Shown: positions 43,082-52,445, counted from the first letter of the stretch. The stretch is DNA of 64,000 nt from Halostagnicola sp. A-GB9-2 (GCF_030068615.1 NZ_JASJOC010000015.1:1-64000); one strand, 5' to 3'. Notes: generated from the letters alone by a model not told the origin. Program-made: numbers and translations.

Positions 43082-44089
43082 TTACTCACCGCTCCCGTTG
43101 AGGTTGAGCGCATCGAAAAACCGCTTCTCGAGGCGAGTGCTGGCGAACTCGAGCAGTTCGTTTTCGTCTCCCGCGACATCGGCGAACAGACCGAGGTCGA
43201 TGTGACCGCCGGCCATGTCGTGGTGGCCCCCGACCGTTCCGAGCTCTCCGAACGCCTTCATCAACGTTTTACCGGCCTGTATGCGCGGATCGATAGATCT
43301 CGCACTCATTCGTATCGTGCCGTCGACGATTCCGTAAACCAGCACGGTATCGACACCCTCGAGATTGAGCAGGTAGTCGGCCGCCTGGGGGAGGGCATCG
43401 GTCTCGGAGGTTCGCCCGACGCCCGCGGCCAGCGACGATCCGCGCCGCGTGCGCGTCGAAATCGCGTGCCCGATTGCGTCGATCGTCGCTGGAGAGAAGG
43501 CGCTTCCATACAGTTGCTCTAACATCTCGAGATCAGCCTCCGGATACACGGCCAGTGCCGCCTCGTACTCTCGTTCGGTCGGATCACGTACGAAGTCGAG
43601 GCGCTCTCGATGCAGTGCGAACAACAGGGCCGAGGCCAGCCGGGTCGAAATCGACAGTTCGAGGTCGAAGCAGTACTCGACGAATATCGTCGCCGTCGCT
43701 CCGTAATTCGTCCGAATATCCACGAACCTCGCGTCGACGTCGCCGTCCGGGTGGTGATCGACGACGATGTCCGGTTCGATCGCCTTCGGAAGCTGCGTGT
43801 TCCTGCCCGGTACCGAGTGGTCGACGAACGCCAGGCAATCGTCCTCGGCCATCGACACCTCTCTCAACGGTTCGATCCCGACGTTGAGCATGTTTACGAA
43901 CGCTCGATTCTGCTGGTGGGAGATCTCGCCACCGTATACGATATCGATCTCGGAAAGTTCCTGCGCCCGTGCGATCCGTTTCAGTGCGAGGGCGCTCGCG
44001 AGACAGTCCGGATCCGGATTGTCGTGACAGACGATGGTGAGCGAATCCATCTCCTCGAGAGTGTTCCCTAACTCCTCCGCTCGAGACAT
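43082..44089 (-). CDS. DHH-DHHA1 phosphoesterase
   Basis: 335-aa manganese phosphoesterase. HDNPDPDCLASALAL near 21-35, VDHSVPG near 88 and the DHH motif of VVDHHPDGD near 108-116 supply the metal ligands; the C-terminal DHHA1 domain ends with the GGHHDMAGGHIDLG nucleotide-binding stretch near 286-299. Relatives hydrolyse oligoribonucleotides, pAp or cyclic dinucleotides. Many haloarchaeal relatives carry an N-terminal TrkA-N domain; this one does not. I start at ATG 44089; earlier codons to 44278 lack conservation. Confidence 0.86.
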   Translation of the reverse strand: MSRAEELGNTLEEMDSLTIVCHDNPDPDCLASALALKRIARAQELSEIDIVYGGEISHQQNRAFVNMLNVGIEPLREVSMAEDDCLAFVDHSVPGRNTQLPKAIEPDIVVDHHPDGDVDARFVDIRTNYGATATIFVEYCFDLELSISTRLASALLFALHRERLDFVRDPTEREYEAALAVYPEADLEMLEQLYGSAFSPATIDAIGHAISTRTRRGSSLAAGVGRTSETDALPQAADYLLNLEGVDTVLVYGIVDGTIRMSARSIDPRIQAGKTLMKAFGELGTVGGHHDMAGGHIDLGLFADVAGDENELLEFASTRLEKRFFDALNLNGSGE

Positions 44090-44322
44090 ACCTAATCCTA
44101 CGGACACGAGGGGCTTGTAAGTCGTGTCGGGAGGGAACGCGTATTCTCGAGAAATCCGCGATTGAAAGCTGAAATAAGATGGTATGATTGTCCTGTCCTT
44201 TCCACCCGACACGTATCTCTCGACTACGTCAACATACCATACAGAATATATTTCTCTCCCACGACGGGAACAATCCACCCGAAGGACGGATTCAGCGTCC
44301 CCCTACCATTGTCTACTGAGAT

Positions 44323-44338
44323 TATATAATTATTTTAC
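44323..44338 (+). promoter_or_regulatory. Promoter of the thiolase operon
   Basis: Two overlapping AT elements, TATATAAT at 44323-44330 and TTTTAC at 44333-44338, lie 23-38 nt before ATG 44361, so the mRNA is probably leaderless. This supports 44361 over an in-frame ATG at 44184. Confidence 0.55.
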
Positions 44339-44360
44339 GTCGGGTCTCCCAGCCACTCCT

Positions 44361-45545
44361 ATGTCAGACGCGTACCTCGTCGGTGCCGGACAATCGGACT
44401 ACGGGGCGTTCCCCGAAGAGAGTTACAGGTCGCTGTTCCGAACGGCGTTCGAGTCGGCCCTCGAGAGCGTTCCGAAAGGACTCGAGAAGTCGGCCATCGA
44501 CGAGGCGTTCGTCGGGACCCTTGGCGTCGGCGGGCGCCAACTCGGGCTCTCGGGACCCGCTGTGACCGAACACGTCGGGCTCGAGGGCGTTCCCTGTACG
44601 CGCGTCGAAAACGCCTGCGCCGCAAGCGGCTTTTCCGTTCGCAGCGCCGTCCAGGCCGTCAAGTCCGGGATGGCGGACGTCGTCCTCGCGAGCGGCTTCG
44701 AGGTGATGTCCGACATGAGCTCCGACGCGACGAAGTACTGGCTCGGCGTCTCCGGCGAAACCGAGTGGGAGCGTCTCTCAGGAACGACGTTTTCCGGCGT
44801 CTACGCACAGATGGCCAGCGTTCACATGGAACGGTACGGAACAACACGTGAACAGCTCTCTCGAGTCGCCGTTAAAAATCACTCGAACGGGGCCAAGAAT
44901 CCCCACGCCCAACTCGGGTTCGAGTGTTCGCTCGAGGATGCGATGGAAGCCCCGGTCGTCGCCGATCCGTTGAACCTCTATCACTGCTGTCCGACCTCCG
45001 ACGGGGCCGCCTGCGCGCTGATCGTCAGCGAAGACGTCGTTTCCGAGTACACCGACGAGCCGATTCGGGTTGCCGGCGTCGGAGCCGGAAGCGATTCGGT
45101 CGGACTCTTCGAGCGCGAGGAATATACCCGCGTTCCGGCTAGCGAACGAGCCGCTGACGCCGCCTACCAGACGGCGGGCGTCGGTCCCGACGACCTCGAC
45201 TTCGCGGAGGTTCACGACTGCTTTGCCATCGCGGAACTGCTGGCCTACGAAGACCTCGGCTTTTGCGAACGCGGTGAAGCCGGCTCCCTGGTCGAGGCCG
45301 GAACGACCGAACTCGGCGGCGAGCTTCCGGTGAACACCTCGGGAGGCCTCAAATCCAAGGGCCACCCCATCGGCGCGACGGGTGCCGGGCAGGTCGTCGA
45401 GGCGTACAAACAACTGACCGGAACCGCCGGCGAGCGACAGGTCGAGGGCGCGACTCGCGGACTCACCCACAACGTGGGCGGAAGCGGTGGCGCAGCTGTC
45501 GTTCACATCTTCGAGAAGGAAGGCGAATCGGGGGTGCAAGCATGA
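44361..45545 (+). CDS. Thiolase-family (SCP2-type) acetyl-CoA acetyltransferase
   Basis: 394-aa thiolase-fold enzyme. The nucleophile cysteine is in RVENACAASGFSVRSA near 77-92; the general-base residues are in VHDCFAIAELL near 285-295 and GLKSKGHPIGATGAG near 329-343. It can therefore condense or cleave acyl-CoA. It overlaps the next gene by 4 nt. In many archaea such a thiolase forms a complex with HMG-CoA synthase and a DUF35 protein that passes acetoacetyl-CoA onward; here the partner gene encodes both other parts as one chain. Confidence 0.9.
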   Translation: MSDAYLVGAGQSDYGAFPEESYRSLFRTAFESALESVPKGLEKSAIDEAFVGTLGVGGRQLGLSGPAVTEHVGLEGVPCTRVENACAASGFSVRSAVQAVKSGMADVVLASGFEVMSDMSSDATKYWLGVSGETEWERLSGTTFSGVYAQMASVHMERYGTTREQLSRVAVKNHSNGAKNPHAQLGFECSLEDAMEAPVVADPLNLYHCCPTSDGAACALIVSEDVVSEYTDEPIRVAGVGAGSDSVGLFEREEYTRVPASERAADAAYQTAGVGPDDLDFAEVHDCFAIAELLAYEDLGFCERGEAGSLVEAGTTELGGELPVNTSGGLKSKGHPIGATGAGQVVEAYKQLTGTAGERQVEGATRGLTHNVGGSGGAAVVHIFEKEGESGVQA

Positions 45546-46966
45546 CCGGCATTTCCGCGATTGGTACCTACACCCCGCGGTTTCGAATCACCGCCGAGGA
45601 GTTTTCCGACGCGTGGGGCCAATTCCAGGCCTCGGGCGTGAACCAGAAGGCGGTCGCTGCAGCGGACGAGGACGCACTGACCATGGCCTACGAAGCCGCG
45701 ACGAGGACGCTCGAAGTCGGCGACGTCGACCCCGAGTCGATCGACTGGCTCGGCTTCGGGACCTCCCGGCCGCCGGTCGCCGAGGAGGATCTAACTGCAC
45801 GCCTCGGCGCGATGATCGCGCTCGAGTCCGAGACGTCGAGACACGTGTTCACGTCGAGCACGCGAGCGGGAACGCGCGCGCTGTGGGCGGGCATGGACGC
45901 CGTGCAAGCTGGCGCGGAGCGTGCGCTGATCGTCGCCGCCGACGCGCCCCGCGGCGAACCGGACGACGCTATCGACCACGCTGCTGGTGCCGGCGCAGCG
46001 GCGTTTGTCCTCGAGTGCGACGGTCCCGCACGGATCGTCGACCGGGCAGAGTACGCCCGTGCGTTTCCCGGGACCCGCTTTCGCGAATCCGGTTCGGAGA
46101 CTATCGACGAGCTCGGCGTGACCCAGTACGACCGACGCGCGTTTACCGAGACGATCGGCGGCGCTATCGACGGACTCAAAGAAACGTGGTCGCCGTCGGC
46201 CGCCGCGATTCAGGCACCCGACGGAAAACTCCCCTACCGCTCGAGTGGGCCAGTGGGCGTGGAGACGGACGACATTCGAGCCGCCACGACGGTTCACGAC
46301 CTCGGCGATCTCGGGGCGGCGAGCGTCCCAATTTCGGTCGCCAAAGCCCTCGAGAACGGCTATGAAACGATCCTCGCCGTTTCCCACGGAAGCGGCGCAG
46401 GGGCCGACGCGTTCGTGATCGAGAACCCGAGCGGGGTTCCGACGACGCTCGATCTCGGCGGCGAAACGCCGCTTTCCTACGCGGCATATCTGCGCCAACG
46501 CGGTGTCGTCACCTCGGGGCCGCCCTCAGGCGGCGGTGCCTACGTCAGCGTCCCTGCCTGGCAGCGGTCGATCCCACAGCGGTATCGACGCGAAGCGGGA
46601 CGGTGTCCGGAGTGTGGGTCGCTCGAGTTCCCACCCGAAGGTGCCTGTCGATCCTGTAATTTCCTCGGCGAGTACGACCCGGTACAGCTCCCGAGAGAGG
46701 GGACGATCGAGGCAGTGACGACGATTTCACAGGGCGGAGCGCCGCCCGAGTTCGCCGAACAGCAGGCCCAGTCGGGCGATTACGCCGCGGCGATCGTCGC
46801 CTTCGAGGTTAGCGGCGAAAGGGTATGTCTCCCCGCGATGGGAACCGACGCCGATCCATCAACGCTCGAGGTCGGAGACCGAGTCGAGACGACGATTCGC
46901 CGAATCTACACGCAGGAGGGTGTGACTCGATACGGATTCAAGATTCGGCCGCTCGAGACCGCTTGA
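45542..46966 (+). CDS. HMG-CoA-synthase-like / DUF35 fusion lacking the catalytic cysteine
   Basis: 474-aa protein with an HMGS/KAS III-type domain (about 1-335) fused to a DUF35 zinc ribbon and OB fold (about 340-474). The ribbon has CPECGSLEFPPEGACRSC with four cysteines near 353-370. In the synthase domain the nucleophile loop reads VFTSSTRAGTRAL near 102-114, with Thr107 where family members have cysteine, so acetyl transfer as in HMGS is not expected. It may instead scaffold the thiolase and deliver CoA intermediates. It overlaps the thiolase gene by 4 nt. Confidence 0.85.
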   Translation: MTGISAIGTYTPRFRITAEEFSDAWGQFQASGVNQKAVAAADEDALTMAYEAATRTLEVGDVDPESIDWLGFGTSRPPVAEEDLTARLGAMIALESETSRHVFTSSTRAGTRALWAGMDAVQAGAERALIVAADAPRGEPDDAIDHAAGAGAAAFVLECDGPARIVDRAEYARAFPGTRFRESGSETIDELGVTQYDRRAFTETIGGAIDGLKETWSPSAAAIQAPDGKLPYRSSGPVGVETDDIRAATTVHDLGDLGAASVPISVAKALENGYETILAVSHGSGAGADAFVIENPSGVPTTLDLGGETPLSYAAYLRQRGVVTSGPPSGGGAYVSVPAWQRSIPQRYRREAGRCPECGSLEFPPEGACRSCNFLGEYDPVQLPREGTIEAVTTISQGGAPPEFAEQQAQSGDYAAAIVAFEVSGERVCLPAMGTDADPSTLEVGDRVETTIRRIYTQEGVTRYGFKIRPLETA

Positions 46967-47114
46967 GTGATTTCCGCCCCTCATTAGCGTTCCGAACTGG
47001 CGATAAGGTTGAAATGGGACTGCACCGGAGTACCCTCTGCGGGGTGGATGTCGTCACCACTGGGCGTTCCAGGACGACCGCCACGCCGCTGTCACCAGCG
47101 GGGGCACCCAACGT

Positions 47115-47133
47115 AGGCCGTATCGGCCTTTTT
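47115..47133 (+). terminator. Terminator-like hairpin with T run
   Basis: AGGCCG (47115-47120), loop TAT and CGGCCT (47124-47129) are followed by a T run to 47133. It lies about 150 nt after the HMGS-like/DUF35 gene and 26 nt before the stop of the converging gene. It resembles an intrinsic terminator for rightward transcripts. Confidence 0.6.
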
Positions 47134-47158
47134 GTAGTCGTCTGTGGAGGATGTCGAG

Positions 47159-48169
47159 CTACTGGGAGTCGAGTCGACCCGTCAGCACTTCGCTCGCCGG
47201 TGCGAACGAAATTTTCGTGCCGAGGTCGTTTTCGAGCGCTCGTTCGTACAGCAACGACGCCGCGGCGACCGTTTCGATCCCCGTTCCCCCGCTGTCGAAG
47301 ACGGTTATCTCGTCGTCGGACGTCCGTCCGGGTTCGGCGCCCGCGACCACGTCCCCGAGTTCGGCGTGAACGTGATCCGCCGAAACGCGGTCCGCCTCGA
47401 GCGCGGCGATGAACGATCCCGCATCCTGGGTTACTCGCTCGCGAAGGTCGGGAACGTAGGTCGCGCGTTCGATGGTCGTCACGTCCAGTTCCCGTTTGTT
47501 CGGATCGTACTGGCCCATCGCGGTCACGTGCGTCCCGGGATCGAGGTGCTCGCCGTCGAACACCGGATCCGTTGCCGTCGTCGCCGTGATCACGACGTCC
47601 GCACCGGAGACGGCGTCCTCGCTCGAGGAGACGGCCGTGACCGACGCCTCGAGGGCATCGTCGAACTCCTCGGCGAACGACTCCCGGTTTTCTCGAGTCG
47701 GCGAGTAGACGCGAACGTCGGTGAACTCGCGAACGGTCGCTGTGGCGTGGAGCTGTCCGCGGGCCTGCGGGCCGGTTCCGATGACTGCGAGCGTCGTGGC
47801 GTCCTCTCGTGCGAGATAATCGACCGCGACGGCTCCGGCGGCACCGGTTTTGAACGGGTTCATGCTCGCCCCGTCGAGCACTGCAAGCGGTTCGCCCGAT
47901 TCGGCGTTGAACAGCGGCGTCATAAACCACGCGTCTTCAGTCGAGAAACCCGCACTGTACATATACCCGCCCATCGCTCCAGTTTCGGGCAGCAGGGCGC
48001 CATACTCGGTGAACATACCGTCGGGATCGGTGCGGAAGTACGCCGAACGGGGATCGGCGGACGCGCCGTTCCCGACCTGACGGTACCCTTCTCTGACGGC
48101 TTGGACGTACGCTTCCGGTGTTGCGAGCCCGGAGACATCATCGCTCGAGAGAAACAGTGTATCGGTCAT
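47159..48169 (-). CDS. Ornithine cyclodeaminase / mu-crystallin family protein
   Basis: 336-aa NAD(P)-binding protein of the OCD family, which includes ornithine cyclodeaminase, alanine dehydrogenase of archaea and ketimine reductases. The Rossmann motif VIGTGPQARGQLHA is near 138-151 and TATTATDPVFDGEHLDPGTHVTAMGQY near 194-220 is the usual second region (cited in part). GMLPEY-like elements of true cyclodeaminases are not clear, so the reaction remains open. Confidence 0.82.
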   Translation of the reverse strand: MTDTLFLSSDDVSGLATPEAYVQAVREGYRQVGNGASADPRSAYFRTDPDGMFTEYGALLPETGAMGGYMYSAGFSTEDAWFMTPLFNAESGEPLAVLDGASMNPFKTGAAGAVAVDYLAREDATTLAVIGTGPQARGQLHATATVREFTDVRVYSPTRENRESFAEEFDDALEASVTAVSSSEDAVSGADVVITATTATDPVFDGEHLDPGTHVTAMGQYDPNKRELDVTTIERATYVPDLRERVTQDAGSFIAALEADRVSADHVHAELGDVVAGAEPGRTSDDEITVFDSGGTGIETVAAASLLYERALENDLGTKISFAPASEVLTGRLDSQ

Positions 48170-48220
48170 ACATGACCCATAGCGACCAGGAGAGAAAAAG
48201 ACAGGGAGAGAGCGTCGCGT

Positions 48221-48436
48221 TCAGTCAGCGTTGATCGGCGGTCGCGTCGTTCCGGTTTCGTCCGTGGGCTCGACTGGGGCGTTGACGAACATCGCGTGAC
48301 CGATAAGCGCCATCGCAACGAGCGAACCGATCGGTATCGCTGCGCTCGGGGAGATCCCAACGACGGTGAGGGCTGCGGTGATCCCGAGCAGTGCGACTGG
48401 GATGAGGCCGAGAACAATGTCGTAGTATCCAGTCAT
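48221..48436 (-). CDS. Small membrane protein with two helices
   Basis: 71-aa protein: MTGYYDIVLGLIPVALLG leads to two hydrophobic helices (about 6-26 and 32-52) and a hydrophilic tail ending TTRPPIND-like. ATATAA at 48467-48472, read leftwards as TTATAT, sits about 31 nt before the ATG at 48436, which supports this start over one at 48508. Function unknown. Confidence 0.65.
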   Translation of the reverse strand: MTGYYDIVLGLIPVALLGITAALTVVGISPSAAIPIGSLVAMALIGHAMFVNAPVEPTDETGTTRPPINAD

Positions 48437-48806
48437 AATGTATTCTAACGTATGTGGAATAGTAATATAAGTGTTTCTCATAATCGCTTGATACTGGACT
48501 TGTCTCAAACACGGATCTGTTTCACCACGTTCTCATAACTTATGGAGATAACATACTTCGACACAAGATAGTACATTTTCGACACAAGTATGGTATTAGA
48601 TAACCACCAACATGATATGCCGCTGTTTAATTTGCATCTAATCGCCGTACAAAGCCGACATCGGTACTAGTAGCGAAAGTAATCCTCGAGAGCTGTCGAA
48701 CCAGACGCCCCGCTCGTCTCTCGAGCCATCCTACTAATTATAATTTGATGTGTCTGTCTTCAAAGATGGGAAGGATCGGCCCCGGCTCGTCCCTCGGTCG
48801 CGGCAT
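48437..48806. promoter_or_regulatory. Intergenic region with two 11-bp direct repeats
   Basis: No gene is seen in these 370 nt, which are AT-rich from 48440 to 48650. TTCGACACAAG occurs at 48557-48567 and again at 48578-48588, a spacing of exactly 21 bp or about two helical turns, as expected for a protein bound twice on the same DNA face. The site is about 90-120 nt upstream of the TATA box of the small membrane protein gene read leftwards. Confidence 0.45.
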
Positions 48807-49223
48807 TCACCTGCTCACGGCGAACGCGGTCCGCCAGAGTACGAAGACCACGAGGCCCGTACCGGTGATCACCAGGTTGAACGGGTACGCTGCGCCGCCG
48901 TCGAACAGGGGCGAAGACCGGATGATCAACCCGAGGTTTGCCGCAGCGATCCAACTGAGGGTCGCGTACCGGACAACTCGAGCCGGATCGGCGTACACAC
49001 CTCTTGTGTACAGTCCCGCCAACATCGAGACGAGCACCCATCCGATAAGAAACGGAACGATAGCCTCGACCGCTCCGAGCGGGTTCGCCAGCGGGTTGCC
49101 GCCGTGGTGAAGGTGTCCGTACGTGACGAGCCCGGACAGGAGCGCGATATCGACGACGCCGAGACCGACCCCTTCGCGCGTGAAACCGCCGGCAACGTCT
49201 CCAAATCGAGTTCTCGTGCTCAT
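48807..49223 (-). CDS. DUF3054 membrane protein
   Basis: 138-aa membrane protein with four helices (about 18-36, 52-72, 85-100 and 112-134). The pattern ALLSGLVTYGHLHHGGNPLANP and WRTAF at the end fit DUF3054. His-rich HLHHGG near 37-42 is conspicuous. Function unknown. Confidence 0.82.
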   Translation of the reverse strand: MSTRTRFGDVAGGFTREGVGLGVVDIALLSGLVTYGHLHHGGNPLANPLGAVEAIVPFLIGWVLVSMLAGLYTRGVYADPARVVRYATLSWIAAANLGLIIRSSPLFDGGAAYPFNLVITGTGLVVFVLWRTAFAVSR

Positions 49224-49406
49224 GGATATGCTACAGTTCCCGTCCCTATTGTGTTACCCGATTTCCACCACTACACAAACAGCTTGCGGCGTCGAATCCG
49301 ATCCGAGGCTATCGCACACTTCGCCTTGCGTATCCCGTGCTAACGGACGGACTACGCGAGACGACAAATCTCTCAGCAGTGACGCCACCCTCCCTCGAGC
49401 CGTGAC

Positions 49407-49769
49407 TTACTCCTGAGACGGGGCCCGGATCGTTTCGAGCACGCGCTCGGAAAATTCGGGTGCCGACAACCCCTCCGAGAGCCCCCGAAACCACGCCTCT
49501 TCGACGTGCCAGTGGCCGCGAACGGCACCGTCGGTCGTCGTTGAGGTCACCTCGAGCCGTCCCGGCTCCCAGTCGTCGCGTTCGTCTTCGATAGCGAGTA
49601 GCGTCCGGACGACCACGCCGACTTCGTGACTAGTTACCGTCTCCGATTCGCTAACCGCCTCGTATGTTAGCGTGATTCGATCTGCAGTCTCTTCGTACGC
49701 CGTGACGTAGTAGCCGTTGCTCATCAATCGGTTCTCGAGACTCACGGAAACAGGACGGTCCTCGCTCAT
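49407..49769 (-). CDS. Conserved acidic protein of unknown function
   Basis: 120-aa soluble protein. ENRLMSNGYYVTAYEETADRITLTYEAV near 12-39 and HWHVEEAWFRGLSEGLSAPEF near 85-105 suggest a compact alpha-beta fold. I do not recognise the family with certainty. ATG 49769 (MSEDRPVS) is preferred; the extension to 49808 is hydrophobic and unconvincing. Confidence 0.65.
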   Translation of the reverse strand: MSEDRPVSVSLENRLMSNGYYVTAYEETADRITLTYEAVSESETVTSHEVGVVVRTLLAIEDERDDWEPGRLEVTSTTTDGAVRGHWHVEEAWFRGLSEGLSAPEFSERVLETIRAPSQE

Positions 49770-49859
49770 TACCGGGCGTTTGCGAGCGAGCACAAAAAGG
49801 GTAAGCACGAAACTGCGGGTGCGAGACGGGTGAGGACCAAGCCATCACCCGGTTCGGCG

Positions 49860-50504
49860 TTACAGCGGATCGACGAGGTCCTCGAGCGCCGCCTCGGGGT
49901 CGTCTGCCTTCGCGACGCCGCTGGCGAGCAAGACGCCTTCCGCGCCGAGTTCGCCCGCAGAAACGACGTCGTTGCCGGTGCTGATTCCCGCACCGCAGAG
50001 GACCGAAACGTCGTCATCGACGCCGCTGGCGGCCTCGACGGCATCCTCGACGATATCGGGATCCGCCTGACTGACCGGCGTCCCGGTTCCGATGAGTTCC
50101 GGCGGCTCGACCGCGACGGCGTCCGGGCCGAGCGCCGCGCTGGCACCGATCTGTGCCGGATTGTTCGCACAAACGATCGTCTCGAGGCCTGCACGTTCGG
50201 CGGCCCGAACCGAGCCGTCGATATCCGCGAGCTTCAGTCGGTTCTCGGAGTGATTAATCAGCGTTCCCTCGGCTCCCGCTTCGGCGACCGATTCCGCCAG
50301 CGTGTGACCCGTATTACTTCCGTAGTCGATCGAGTCAACGTGTTGGGCCCACGTCTCGACGCCGGTTGCCGCAACCCGCTCTATGTGAGCGTCCTGGGGA
50401 GCGACGGCGAGTCGAGCGTCGGTTTCCTCGTCGACGTCGCGAACCGCTTCGGCGACGGCGACTGGATCACACGGATACGTCTTCAGATTGACGAGGATCA
50501 ACAT
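49860..50504 (-). CDS. tpiA: Triosephosphate isomerase
   Basis: 214-aa archaeal-type triosephosphate isomerase, interconverting glyceraldehyde 3-phosphate and dihydroxyacetone phosphate. [11 protein letters not shown] gives the Asn and Lys of the active site at 6-8; TLINHSENR near 75-83 has the catalytic histidine and [12 protein letters not shown] near 124-135 the catalytic glutamate and phosphate loop; [10 protein letters not shown] near 170 completes the phosphate site. ATG 50504 gives the short archaeal form; 50519 and 50576 are less natural. Confidence 0.93.
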   Translation of the reverse strand: MLILVNLKTYPCDPVAVAEAVRDVDEETDARLAVAPQDAHIERVAATGVETWAQHVDSIDYGSNTGHTLAESVAEAGAEGTLINHSENRLKLADIDGSVRAAERAGLETIVCANNPAQIGASAALGPDAVAVEPPELIGTGTPVSQADPDIVEDAVEAASGVDDDVSVLCGAGISTGNDVVSAGELGAEGVLLASGVAKADDPEAALEDLVDPL

Positions 50505-50624
50505 ACCGGAGACAGGCATGCCAGAACAGAAAGAGGTTTCGACAACTGTGCGAGGGCGGTCCGAGTGGGCCGTCAACCGCTACCCGCTGAGGAATCGGAC
50601 GGGTCCACGTCGATACCCGCGCGA

Positions 50625-51182
50625 TCAGTCCTTTCGCTTGACCACGTCACCGAGCGTGTAGCTTCCGCTCGAGGAGCCTCCGTCCCAGTCGGCATCCTCG
50701 CTCGAGCCGCCCTCTCCGGTGAGGCTAATGTTGAGGAACTTCTCGAGTTTCGACTGGACGCTGTCGGTCGGAAGCGTGTCGCCGCGCTCGAGTTTCGTGA
50801 TAAGGCTCGCCTTTTCGTTGAGTTCGTTTGCGAGCTCCGACTGGCTGAGTCCCTCCTTTTCGCGGGCCAGACGAATCCGGTCGTCGTAGTCGGTCGCGAT
50901 TTCGTCCATGTCGTCGAACATGTCCGACCTTCGGGTCGAGCCGCCCGAACTGCTGGCGGTGCTCGAACTCGAGGCCGACCCGGAAGACTGCCCGCTCGAA
51001 CTCGAAGAACTACCGGCGTTCGACCCCGTCGAATACTTCGTCGACGTACTCGAACTCGAGGACCCGGTTTTCACTTCGGTGCCGAAATCTGTGCAATCCG
51101 AACACACGTCCAGTTTGGCACCCTCAACTTTGATCGTTTTCGGGGACGACGTCTCGGCGCCACACATTTCGCACTGAACCAT
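50625..51182 (-). CDS. Archaeal multiprotein-bridging factor MBF1
   Basis: 185-aa transcription or translation cofactor. The N-terminal zinc ribbon MVQCEMCGAETSSPK with a second pair VCSDC near 26-30 binds zinc; a Ser/Gly-rich linker of about 50 residues follows; the helix-turn-helix Cro-type domain spans 100-155 (DRIRLAREKEGLSQSELANEL, then ITKLERGDTLP). It matches aMBF1. The linker is unusually long and serine-rich. Confidence 0.9.
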   Translation of the reverse strand: MVQCEMCGAETSSPKTIKVEGAKLDVCSDCTDFGTEVKTGSSSSSTSTKYSTGSNAGSSSSSSGQSSGSASSSSTASSSGGSTRRSDMFDDMDEIATDYDDRIRLAREKEGLSQSELANELNEKASLITKLERGDTLPTDSVQSKLEKFLNISLTGEGGSSEDADWDGGSSSGSYTLGDVVKRKD

Positions 51183-51267
51183 GGCAGACTCTATATTCCG
51201 GTGCGTGATAAACCATGCGGCGAGCCTCGAGTTGGTAGAGAAACAGGTACCTGGCGTCGATCGACGT

Positions 51268-51882
51268 TCAATCGAGCGCCGACCAGGAGTAGAAAAACCG
51301 CTGGAGGGCGGTGAAGTGCCCGACGACGGCGAGGAAGACCAACAGCCAGCCGATCACAGTGAGGTCGGCCGGAGCGATATCCCACAGCGGGTAGGCCAGA
51401 AAGCCAACGATGCCGATGATCGCGAGCCGGTCCGCCCGACCGACGAGTCCGCCGTAGACCCGATCCAGACCGACGGCCTGGGCCTGCGTTCCGAGATACG
51501 ACGTCATCACGACGCCCGTCACCGCGAGGAAACCGAGGAAGTAACGCTCGATGCCGGCTGCCAGTCCGGCGATGATGACGATATCCGCGTACCGATCGAG
51601 GACGTGATCGAGCAGGTCCCCGCCGGCAGAGGCGACGCCCTGCTCACGCGCGAGCGCGCCGTCGACGATATCCAACCAGCCGTTGACGAACACGAGTACC
51701 GCCGCAACGACGAACCAGATCGGGTCCGCCCGTCCGCCGAGCATGAACGCGACGGCCGCGGCGGCCGCCATCCCGAACGCGAGCACGCTGACGCTGTTCG
51801 GCGTCATGCCGATTCGATCGAAGCCCTTAACGAACGGGTCGAGAAAGCGCGAAATGTACGGTCTGAATTGATCGAGCGTCAT
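51268..51882 (-). CDS. CDP-alcohol phosphatidyltransferase family enzyme
   Basis: 204-aa membrane enzyme that joins a CDP-linked archaeol to an alcohol in polar lipid synthesis. The family signature DG(x2)AR(x8)G(x3)D(x3)D is visible as DGALAREQ near 74-81 and GGDLLDHVLDRYAD near 87-100. About six membrane helices. The alcohol could be glycerol phosphate, serine or inositol phosphate. It overlaps the AK6 gene by 4 nt and ends the hisC operon. Confidence 0.86.
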   Translation of the reverse strand: MTLDQFRPYISRFLDPFVKGFDRIGMTPNSVSVLAFGMAAAAAVAFMLGGRADPIWFVVAAVLVFVNGWLDIVDGALAREQGVASAGGDLLDHVLDRYADIVIIAGLAAGIERYFLGFLAVTGVVMTSYLGTQAQAVGLDRVYGGLVGRADRLAIIGIVGFLAYPLWDIAPADLTVIGWLLVFLAVVGHFTALQRFFYSWSALD

Positions 51883-52445
51883 GTGAGATACCCCATAAAG
51901 TCGACCTCGCCTGCACCCGGTTCTCGCTCACCAGAAACGACCGCCTCGAGCGCGTCTGCGACATCGTCAGGCCGGCTGTCTGTCGTATCAATTTCGTACA
52001 CCGACTCGAGACCGTGCCGGTCGACGGCTTCGCCGAGGATGACATCGAGCGCTTCGCTCTCGGCGTTTTCGCTCGCTTTCTCCGGTGACTCGCCGCGCTC
52101 TTCGAGACGTTTCTCGAGGAGATCGGGTTCACAGCGCAACACGGCGACACGATCGGCCTCGAAGTGGTGTGCGAGGTGAGATTCGATTAGCACGTCGTCC
52201 TGTCCTTCGAGCCGAGCCTCGAGGGCGTCCATATCCGCGACCTTGCTCTGGCGGTCTTCGTCAACCTCCGTGTACAACTCCTCGTCCTCGAGTAACTCGT
52301 TGAGATGGACGACCTCGAGCGTCGAGCCGTCGACGGAGACCGCGCCCGTCTTCGAGTCCGAATCGGATTCGGCGAATCGGGACTCGAGTGCGGCAGTCGC
52401 GGTGGTCTTTCCGGTTCCGGGCGTTCCGGTGATGGCGACCCTCAC
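51879..52445 (-). CDS. AK6/Fap7-type adenylate kinase-ATPase
   Basis: 188-aa P-loop kinase of the AK6 family, linked to small-subunit ribosome maturation in archaea and eukaryotes. GTPGTGKTT at 7-15 is the P-loop; HLNELLEDEELY near 47-58 and IESHLAHHF near 87-95 match the NMP-binding and Walker B regions; RGESPEKASENAESEAL near 117-133 is the lid. Overlaps of 4 nt on both sides couple it to hisC and the CDP-alcohol transferase. Confidence 0.88.
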   Translation of the reverse strand: MRVAITGTPGTGKTTATAALESRFAESDSDSKTGAVSVDGSTLEVVHLNELLEDEELYTEVDEDRQSKVADMDALEARLEGQDDVLIESHLAHHFEADRVAVLRCEPDLLEKRLEERGESPEKASENAESEALDVILGEAVDRHGLESVYEIDTTDSRPDDVADALEAVVSGEREPGAGEVDFMGYLT

